DNA of 45,465 bases from Vineibacter terrae (GTDB lineage: Bacteria; Pseudomonadota; Alphaproteobacteria; Reyranellales; Reyranellaceae), in assembly GCF_008039615.1 (NCBI RefSeq), contig NZ_VDUZ01000068.1:1-45465 (forward strand), written 5' to 3'. The notes below the pieces were generated by a model. That model ran no database searches and was not told the origin of the DNA. It saw nothing but the letters and a program-made list of their open reading frames with translations. A program made the position numbers and the translations under genes. Below are positions 39,837-45,465 of the stretch, piece by piece (the stretch's first letter is position 1; each line of letters begins with the position of its first letter).

Positions 39837-41966
39837 TCAGCGGCCGGCGGCCTTGTCGAGCGCCTGCATCACGGCGTCGATGCTCAGCAGCTCGGGCAAG
39901 GCGATGCCCTGCGGCGCGCCCGGGCCGTAGACGATGTTGAACGGAATGCCGTAGCGTCCGTTGGCCGCGAGGTATTGCGCGATCGCATCGCTGGGGCGGG
40001 TCCAGTCGATCTTCAGCGACACCGCCTTGGCATCGGCGAGGCGCTGCACGACGGTGTCGGCGTTCAGCACCAGCCGCTTGTTCACCTGGCAGGTGACACA
40101 CCAGTCGGCCGTGACGTCGACCAGCACCAGTTTGCCGCCCTCGGCCGCCTGGCGCACCTGGGCGGCGATGTCGCGCGTCGCGTCGAGCCGGGTCCAGCGT
40201 CCGTCGACGGCAGCCGCGGCCGGCACCGTGGTCGACGCCAGCATCGCCGGCAGCACCGTGGCTGCCAGCGCCGCCAGGACGGCGGCCGGAACGGCGGCAC
40301 GGCCGACCCGGCGACGCGCCACGAGCAGCGCCGACATCAACGCCGCCGCCGCCACCGCCGCGATCACGGCCTGGGTGCCGGCAGCCCCCATCAGCACCGA
40401 CAGCAGCCACACCGCGGTGGCGAACAGCGCCAGCGACAGCAGCTTCTTCAGCGTCGCCATCCAGGCGCCCGGCCTGGGCAGGCGCGCGGCCAGGCGCGGG
40501 AACGCCGCCAGCAGCAGGTAAGGCGCCGCCAGCCCGATGCCCAGCGCCAGGAACACCGCCACGATCTCCAGGGCGCCGCGCGACAGGGCGAAGGACAGGG
40601 CGGTGCCCACGAAGGGCGCCGAGCAGGGCGTCGCCAGCAGCGTGGCGAAGGCGCCGGCGACGAAATGACCCGCAAGCTCGGAACGGCCGGCACGCTGCTC
40701 GCCGGCCACCGCGGTCTCTGCCAGCCAGCTCGGCAAGGGGATCTCGAAGACCCCGGTGAGGTTCAAGGCGAACAGCAGGACCACCACCACCATGAAGGCG
40801 ATGAAGGCAGGCTGCTGGAACTGGATGCCCCAGCCGACGGCAAGGCCCGCCTGCTTGAGCGCCACCGCGGCCCCGGCCAGCACCAGGAACGACGTGATCA
40901 CGCCGGCCGCCGAGGCCAGGAAGCCGGCCCGCACGCGTGCCGGCGCGCTGCCGCCATGGCCGATGGCGCCGAGGACCTTCAGCGACAGCACCGGCAGCAC
41001 GCAGGGCATCAGGTTGAGGACCAGGCCGCCCAGCAGGGCGACCAACAGGATCGACCACAGGCCATCATCCGGCGCGCGACCGCCGCCGGCTGCGGACGCC
41101 GCCGGCATGGCGCCCGTCGCGGCGCGCACCGTGCCTTCGACCGACTGGTCGGCATCGACCAGGGTGAGCACCATGTCGCCCGCCGTGAGGTCGGCCGCCT
41201 TCAGCTTGTCGCCGACCAGCACCGACGTGATCACGGCGCGGCGTCCGCCGTCCTCGAGCTGCACCGATGCCTCTTCGGCGACGATGACCTTGGGATGCTC
41301 GACGAACAGGTCCGGTTTCTTCAGCGGCTGCGTCGCGTGCACGACAACCGACAGCAGCACCGCCTGCTCGCCCACCTTGCCGCCCGGCGCATCGATCTCC
41401 GAGACGGTCGGTGTCGCGAACGTGGCGCTGTCGGCGCCGGTTGCGCGCGGCAGCGCCGCCATCGCGGCAGCGATCAGCGGCGCTTCGGCGCTGGGCGTCG
41501 CGGCCGATGCCGGCAGGTCGAGCGCGAACGTGGCGGTGTACGGAATGCAGACATCGTCGCAGGTGAGGTAGTCGACCTTTGCCTTGACCGACAGAGGCTT
41601 GCCCGGATCGGCCAGCGTCGCCTGGATCGGCAGCACGACCTCGTGCTTGTAGCCGATGGTCGAGAGGCCGGAGACGTCGAACCGCAGCGGCGCCGGCCAC
41701 AGCGTCCGGGTGCCGCCGAGATTGGCCGAACCGCCCCAGTCGACGCTGGGCGGAAAGCCGGCGTCGCCCGGTGCCCGCCAGTAGACCTTCCAGCCCGGCT
41801 TCATCCGGAACTGCAGGCCCAGGGTGACGCTGCGGGAATCGCCCACGCCGTCGACGGCCGAGATCAGGCGGACCTGGGTCTGGTCGGTCCGCGCCCAGTC
41901 CGAGCCGGCCGCTTGCACCGTCCCCGGCAGGAGCGCCATCGCCGCGATCGCGACAGCCGTGAACAT
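39837..41966 (-). CDS. DsbD/ScsB-family thiol:disulfide interchange protein
   Basis: A 709-residue membrane protein that carries electrons from cytoplasmic thioredoxin to periplasmic proteins. After a signal peptide (FTAVAIAAMALLPGTVQA), the N-terminal periplasmic domain has C136/C140 (YLTCDDVCIPY). The membrane domain holds the paired cysteines C322 (LMPCVLPV) and C448 (ATPCSAPF). The C-terminal thioredoxin domain has C623-V-T-C626. All six redox cysteines are present. The start at 41966 gives the signal peptide; start codons slightly upstream are possible. It lies between VapB and YqgE and is not in an operon with either. Confidence 0.93.
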   Translation of the reverse strand: MFTAVAIAAMALLPGTVQAAGSDWARTDQTQVRLISAVDGVGDSRSVTLGLQFRMKPGWKVYWRAPGDAGFPPSVDWGGSANLGGTRTLWPAPLRFDVSGLSTIGYKHEVVLPIQATLADPGKPLSVKAKVDYLTCDDVCIPYTATFALDLPASAATPSAEAPLIAAAMAALPRATGADSATFATPTVSEIDAPGGKVGEQAVLLSVVVHATQPLKKPDLFVEHPKVIVAEEASVQLEDGGRRAVITSVLVGDKLKAADLTAGDMVLTLVDADQSVEGTVRAATGAMPAASAAGGGRAPDDGLWSILLVALLGGLVLNLMPCVLPVLSLKVLGAIGHGGSAPARVRAGFLASAAGVITSFLVLAGAAVALKQAGLAVGWGIQFQQPAFIAFMVVVVLLFALNLTGVFEIPLPSWLAETAVAGEQRAGRSELAGHFVAGAFATLLATPCSAPFVGTALSFALSRGALEIVAVFLALGIGLAAPYLLLAAFPRLAARLPRPGAWMATLKKLLSLALFATAVWLLSVLMGAAGTQAVIAAVAAAALMSALLVARRRVGRAAVPAAVLAALAATVLPAMLASTTVPAAAAVDGRWTRLDATRDIAAQVRQAAEGGKLVLVDVTADWCVTCQVNKRLVLNADTVVQRLADAKAVSLKIDWTRPSDAIAQYLAANGRYGIPFNIVYGPGAPQGIALPELLSIDAVMQALDKAAGR

Positions 41967-42159
41967 CCTTATACGCAGAAGCGATGCCACATCCGTACTC
42001 CGACGCGGCCACCGCCGCGCATCTTCACCCCGCCTGCAGCGGCAGCCTTGACCATGACAATACACACCGTAGATATGCCGAAGGCGCAATCGCGAAGCTT
42101 CACAAGCGCGTGTCGACAGCGGCATTGCGCTGCGGCCCGGAAAGCGGTAGCGAAGCCAT

Positions 42160-42750
42160 ATGCCCAAACCCGCAGCCACATCGGGCTACATCGCCGGGCA
42201 GTTGCTGGTGGCGACCCCGGCGATGCCCGACCCACGTTTCAAGCAGGCCGTGATCTACATGTGCCTGCACGACGACAAGGGTGCGCTGGGCCTCGTGCTC
42301 AACAAGGCGCTGGCCTCGCCGACCCCGGCCGAGCTGTTCCAGCAGCTCGACATCGATCCGCCCACCGAGGGCGACCTGCGCTACACCATCTGGGGCGGTC
42401 CGGTGGAGCCGGAGCGCGGCTTCGTGCTGCACAGCCTGGACTACAAGCGCGAGGACACGGTCTCGGTCGGCGTCGAGCGTCTGGGGCTGACCGCGTCGCT
42501 GGAGATCCTGCGCGACATGGCCCGCGGCGCCGGCCCCGCCAAGTCGATCCTGGCGCTGGGCCATAGCGGATGGGGGCCGGGGCAGCTTGACCAGGAGCTG
42601 CAGGAGAACGGCTGGTTCGTGGTGCCGCCCGACGACGCGCTGATCTTCGACGAGGACTACGACGGCAAGTGGACACGCTCGCTGGCCAAGCTGGGCGGCA
42701 AGCTGGGCACCGACCCCGGGATGTACTCGTCCACGTTCGGCCGCGCCTGA
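42160..42750 (+). CDS. YqgE/AlgH family protein (UPF0301)
   Basis: A 196-residue protein of the YqgE/AlgH family. Family parts are GQLLVATPAMPDPRFKQAVI, the LVLNKAL turn, IWGGPVEPERGFVLH and the late ALGHSGWGPGQLDQELQ. Function is not established; AlgH was linked to alginate regulation and YqgE genes often neighbour redox genes. Here it is divergent from dsbD. Confidence 0.93.
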   Translation: MPKPAATSGYIAGQLLVATPAMPDPRFKQAVIYMCLHDDKGALGLVLNKALASPTPAELFQQLDIDPPTEGDLRYTIWGGPVEPERGFVLHSLDYKREDTVSVGVERLGLTASLEILRDMARGAGPAKSILALGHSGWGPGQLDQELQENGWFVVPPDDALIFDEDYDGKWTRSLAKLGGKLGTDPGMYSSTFGRA

Positions 42751-42931
42751 AGGTCTTTTCTACCCAGGACTGCCATCTTGAGCGCGGCGCATGATCTGCC
42801 GCGCAAGCCGCGCCGCGCGCCATTCGCGATATTGCGGCGCAGCGAAGAGGCTGGGCCTTAATCCGCAGTCAAATCAATATCTTGTATTAAATTTCTGAAA
42901 CAATTCCCAAAATCAGGTGACAGCCCTGCCC

Positions 42932-43081
42932 GGACAGCGTACCGTTTGTGCGTTGCGAAGGGAGGCGGGCAATCCTCCAGCGGGCTCCGATCCCTCTCGG
43001 ATCTACCGGCGACGACGGCGTCAGCGCCGCCAGTACCGGGTGCCGCCCCGCAACCTTCGCCGCCGCTCGGAATGCCCTGTC
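42932..43081 (+). ncRNA. ssrS: Structured RNA candidate, possibly 6S RNA
   Basis: A 150-nt stretch folds into a long rod. The outer stem is GACAG (42933-42937) with CTGTC (43077-43081). Asymmetric open strands of about 17 nt follow. An inner stem pairs GCGAAGG (42955-42961) with CCTTCGC (43054-43060), continued by GCGGG (42965-42969) with CCCGC (43047-43051). Small hairpins sit at the tip. Closing stem, central bubble and terminal arm are the plan of 6S RNA, and GCGGGCAATCC recalls the E. coli segment GCGGGCCAGUCC. It has an AT-rich leader and its own terminator. It could instead be a leader of phoH. Confidence 0.45.
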
Positions 43082-43082
43082 G

Positions 43083-43114
43083 ACGCCTCCCCCTCGGGAG
43101 GCGTTTGTCGTTTG
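43083..43114 (+). terminator. Intrinsic terminator after structured RNA
   Basis: CGCCTCCC (43084-43091) pairs with GGGAGGCG (43096-43103) around CCTC, followed by TTTGTCGTTT. It directly follows the closing stem of the RNA candidate and lies 45 nt before the phoH start, so the RNA would end here. Confidence 0.75.
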
Positions 43115-43158
43115 GCGTCCCCGGCGACCCGTAGCCCAAACCTGTAGCGGAGTGGTTC

Positions 43159-43902
43159 ATGGCCAAGCGCACCGCGCGTCGCAGCCGTCCTGAAACCGAC
43201 GAAACCGGGAGAGTGCACAGCCTTTTCTTCGATTCACCCCGCACGGTCGTGCCCTTCGAGGCACCTGAAAGAGAACAGAGCTACATCCGCCATGTCCGCC
43301 CGCGCAGCGACAACCAGCGCCACCTGATCGAGGCCATCAGCAGCAAGCCACTCACCGTCGCGCTCGGCCCCGCCGGCACCGGCAAGACCTACCTCGCCAT
43401 CACCGCCGCGGTGGAAGCGCTGGAGCGCAAGCGCATCGGCCGCATCGTGCTGTCGCGCCCTGCCGTCGAGGCGGGCGAAAGCCTGGGCTACCTGCCCGGC
43501 GACATGCGCGAGAAGCTCGACCCCTACCTGCGCCCGCTGTTCGACGCGCTGAACGACCGGCTGGGACCGAAGCGGCTGCGCGCCTGGCTCGACGACGGCA
43601 GCATCGAGATCGCGCCGGTGGCGTTCATGCGTGGGCGCACGCTGAACAACGCGTTCGTGCTGATCGACGAGGCGCAGAACTGCACCTACGGCCAGCTCAA
43701 GATGCTGCTGACGCGGCTGGGCTGGCACTCCACCATGGTGCTGACCGGCGATCCCGACCAGACCGATCTGCTGCCCGAGCTGTCGGGCCTGAACGAGGTC
43801 GCGCGCCGCCTCGAAGGCCAGGAGGAAATCGCGGTGGTGCGGCTCACCCAGGCCGATGTGGTGCGCCACCCGCTGGTGGGACGCATGCTGGGGGTGCTTT
43901 AG
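43159..43902 (+). CDS. PhoH-family ATPase
   Basis: A 247-residue PhoH-like P-loop ATPase. Walker A is GPAGTGKT at 70-77, Walker B VLIDEAQN at about 171-178, with QLKMLLTRLG and the sensor LTGDPDQTDL after it. The N-terminus is basic and lacks a PIN or KH domain, so it is the short form. PhoH proteins are linked to RNA metabolism and phosphate stress; the role here is unknown. A terminator upstream means it needs its own promoter after 43114 or read-through. Confidence 0.92.
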   Translation: MAKRTARRSRPETDETGRVHSLFFDSPRTVVPFEAPEREQSYIRHVRPRSDNQRHLIEAISSKPLTVALGPAGTGKTYLAITAAVEALERKRIGRIVLSRPAVEAGESLGYLPGDMREKLDPYLRPLFDALNDRLGPKRLRAWLDDGSIEIAPVAFMRGRTLNNAFVLIDEAQNCTYGQLKMLLTRLGWHSTMVLTGDPDQTDLLPELSGLNEVARRLEGQEEIAVVRLTQADVVRHPLVGRMLGVL

Positions 43903-43905
43903 ATT

Positions 43906-43933
43906 TTTCCTCTCCCGCCTGCGGGAGAGGTGA
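43906..43933. repeat. CCTCTCCCGC hairpin repeat
   Basis: CCTCTCCCGC (43909-43918) and GCGGGAGAGG (43921-43930) form a perfect 10-bp hairpin between the convergent phoH and DUF3500 remnants. It is a short member of the C-rich hairpin type seen at 1261 and 28318. Confidence 0.7.
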
Positions 43934-43936
43934 AGA

Positions 43937-44478
43937 TCAGCGATGCGGCTGGCGGCGGTAATGGTCCGCCAGCGCGTCGCGGCCGAAATCGGCAGCCAGA
44001 TCGCGCCACACGGAATGGACATGGTTGGCGTCGTTCTGGCTGTTGCCGACCTCGATCAGCGTCGCGGTGCCGTGCAGGCGGAAATAGTAGGCCCGGCCAT
44101 GCCGCCGCGGCCGAGGCCGCTTTCCAGCACGGTCATCGCCCGCGCGCGCTGGCTTTCGGACATGTCACGCAACGCCAGCCCGCGCCGCGATCGCGGCACA
44201 TAGTGCCAGTTCTCGCGCTCGGCATCGGCGAAGGCGATGACCGCCTGCGCCCGCCGCTTCTCATCGAGCATCGCCAGCCAATCGATCGCCGCCCGCGCCA
44301 TCCGCTCCACGACCTGCGCCTCGGCCACCACCGGCACCTGCGATGCCAGCAGGCCGGCGCCAGCCGCCAGCACCGCTCGCCGCGTCGGGGCATGGCGAGG
44401 CGATGCCGTGTCATCGTGGCGATGATGGTGATGGTGGTGCGCGTGCGGATGCGGCCCGATCACCCCGTCATGCGGCAT
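43937..44478 (-). pseudogene. Decayed DUF3500-family protein gene
   Basis: The N-terminal 115 or so residues are readable: a His-rich start (HPHAHHHHHHRHDD), a Tat signal (PTRRAVLAAGAGLLASQVPV), then ERENWHYVPRSRRGLALRDM as in DUF3500 proteins. In another frame the last 50 residues are also DUF3500-like (YYFRLHGTATLIEVGNSQND, then NHVHSVWRDLAADFG). The middle of the family (roughly 200 residues, including its metal-site region) is missing, and the two parts are out of frame around 44095-44100. An internal deletion with frameshift is the simplest reading. In-frame translation would give only a 140-residue truncated product ending at 44056. Confidence 0.75.
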
Positions 44479-44552
44479 GACATGCCTCCCGGGATTTTCC
44501 GCACGCGCCAGCAGGGAGCGCCTCCCTCGCTGGTCCGCGCTCCCGGCCGCGG

Positions 44553-45197
44553 CTAGGCCGTCGGCTTGTACTTGATGGTGCAGCCGTAGGCCTGCGTCAC
44601 CGTGTGCGCGATCGGCTGGCCTGCCCCCAGCTGCTGCAGCGCGTCCTTCACGTAGGGCGTCGCCTTGGGCACGTCGCCGATGCTGGTCGAGCGGATGCTG
44701 TCGATGCCGCCCATGTAGGCGAGCGTGCCCTTGGGATCGATGACGAACATGTGCGGCGTCACGCGCGCATCATAGGCGCGGCCGATGATGCCGTCGGGGT
44801 CGAGCAGCACGGCGGCCGGCACCGCATTGCGCGCCTTGGTGAGATCGTTGGCCTGGGCAGCGCTGACATAGCCTTGCGAATCCGGCATCGAGGAGATGAT
44901 GCTCAGCCACACGATGCCCTTCGCCGCCGCGTCCTTCTGCAGCGCCTGCATGTTGCCGGAGCGGTAGTGCTTGCCGACATATGGGCACTCGTGGTTGGTC
45001 CACTCCAGCACCACGGTCTTGCCGCGGTAGTCGGCCAGCTTGCAGGGCTTGCCGTCGCTGCCGACGCCGCTGAAGGCCGGCGCCGCCACCCCGACCTGCG
45101 GCCGGGCCAGCGCCAGGCGCGGCAATGCCAGGGAAGCCGCCGCGCCGCCCAGGGCGGCGAGCGACGCACGACGGCTGAAACGTGCTGAGCTGAGCAT
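44553..45197 (-). CDS. Tat-exported redoxin-domain protein
   Basis: A 214-residue protein with a Tat-type signal (FSRRASLAALGGAAASLALP, cut after ALA). The thioredoxin-like domain has the single active-site Cys C71 in NHECPYVGKHY instead of a CxxC pair, plus the cis-Pro segment RVTPHMFVIDPKG. The only late cysteine is near the C-terminus (AYGCTIKY). This CP(F/Y)VxKHY form is common in periplasmic redoxins related to AhpC/TSA. It is next to the decayed DUF3500 gene on the same strand. Substrate unknown. Confidence 0.88.
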   Translation of the reverse strand: MLSSARFSRRASLAALGGAAASLALPRLALARPQVGVAAPAFSGVGSDGKPCKLADYRGKTVVLEWTNHECPYVGKHYRSGNMQALQKDAAAKGIVWLSIISSMPDSQGYVSAAQANDLTKARNAVPAAVLLDPDGIIGRAYDARVTPHMFVIDPKGTLAYMGGIDSIRSTSIGDVPKATPYVKDALQQLGAGQPIAHTVTQAYGCTIKYKPTA

Positions 45198-45239
45198 GAG
45201 ATTCGCCTCCTGTTGATGTCCGATACCGTCCGGAGCGCC

Positions 45240-45465
45240 TAGTACCTGTGCCCAGAGATTATGACTCTTTGGCTGCGTCTGGATAGGCGCGAGCGAGCTT
45301 TGTGCGAGCGCGTTGGGTGGTGAACATCCATTTGATGGGAGCGGCTGTCGCGTTTCGCTGGCGCTCCCAGGCGGCGATTTCGGCGTTGAGCGTGTGGCGG
45401 TCTGCGATGCGGCGGTCGAGGCACTGGCCGCGCAGCACGCCGATCTCGATCTCGACCATGTTGAG
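45240..45465. mobile_element. IS630-family insertion sequence, 3' end only
   Basis: The window ends inside an IS630-type element. The transposase C-terminus is on the minus strand. A TA at 45240-45241, the target used by this family, is followed by GTACCTGTGCCCAGAGATTA as the probable inverted-repeat end. The other end is beyond the window. Confidence 0.65.
45259..45465 (-). CDS. IS630-family transposase, partial
   Basis: The last 68 or so residues of a transposase, continuing beyond the right edge. NMVEIEIGVLRGQCLDRRI and IAAWERQRNATAAPIKWMFT are typical of the IS630 C-terminus, where the last catalytic acidic residue lies (EIEIG segment). Ends at TAA 45259-45261. Whether the element is intact cannot be seen. 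Confidence 0.88.
   Translation of the reverse strand, partial: LNMVEIEIGVLRGQCLDRRIADRHTLNAEIAAWERQRNATAAPIKWMFTTQRARTKLARAYPDAAKES

Noticed and set aside
39831-42566. Very long plus-strand frame opposite dsbD and into yqgE
   Set aside because: Composition is shadow-like (Arg, Gln, Gly, His runs), while DsbD on the other strand has all six redox cysteines and membrane segments.
43909-43930. Hairpin after phoH as an intrinsic terminator
   Set aside because: The 10-bp stem is perfect, but neither strand has a T-tract after it, so I list it as a repeat.
1-45465. CRISPR array
   Set aside because: Repeats in the window are palindromic, dispersed by kilobases and not spaced by unique spacers; no cas-like genes are present.

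Overview
The window is high-GC bacterial DNA with alphaproteobacterial gene layout. The F0 ATP synthase genes form their own operon (atpI-B-E-b'-b) with two diverged b subunits. ispH, thrB and rnhA are packed together, and a tandem glycine riboswitch controls gcvT-H-PA-PB. Intergenic spaces carry several families of short palindromic repeats. I cannot name the genus; a soil or plant-associated Rhodospirillales or Hyphomicrobiales relative is a guess.

Layout. 106-798: PIN-like protein, then a gene-free stretch full of repeats. 1320-12948: a divergently organised accessory catabolic cluster. An FCD-type GntR regulator, an amidase and an arylmalonate decarboxylase/maleate isomerase-like protein lie on the minus strand. 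An amidohydrolase, a complete Pot-type ABC importer, a PuuE-like deacetylase, a hydantoinase and a hydantoin racemase-like protein lie on the plus strand. 12914-14909: a TDT-family transporter and an unknown membrane protein. 15067-17653: a three-gene minus-strand operon whose middle gene reads through an in-frame UGA in a U-G-S-C motif. 17747-18241: a ParE-type toxin pair. 18527-21032: F0 ATP synthase. 21172-25069: small unlinked genes (PqiA-like, MarR-like with four C-terminal cysteines, secreted protein, TlpA/AhpC-like protein, unknown H/C protein). 25297-30294: glycine cleavage system with riboswitch. 30503-31992: TetR regulator, lipoprotein, double-CDGSH protein. 32098-34495: ispH-thrB-rnhA. 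34739-35838: two paralogous Prx5-type peroxiredoxins, one with Cys and one with an in-frame UGA at the peroxidatic position. 36305-38573: Rieske oxygenase and divergent IclR regulator. 39150-39724: VapBC. 39837-43902: DsbD, YqgE, a structured RNA candidate and PhoH. 43937-45465: a decayed DUF3500 gene, a Tat-exported redoxin and the end of an IS630-type transposase.

The most notable content is two selenoprotein genes about 19 kb apart. In both, UGA is followed by a hairpin whose apical loop begins 19 nt downstream and carries a G in its first two bases, as bacterial SECIS elements do. One is a UGSC-family protein translationally coupled to a thioredoxin-domain protein and a small secreted cysteine-containing protein. 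The other is a peroxiredoxin next to its Cys paralogue. The Sec machinery (selA, selB, selC, selD) is not in the window and must lie elsewhere if the reading is right. The second notable unit is the hydantoin-like catabolic cluster, whose importer, regulator and ring-opening enzymes suggest uptake and stepwise hydrolysis of a cyclic amide or ureide that I cannot identify.
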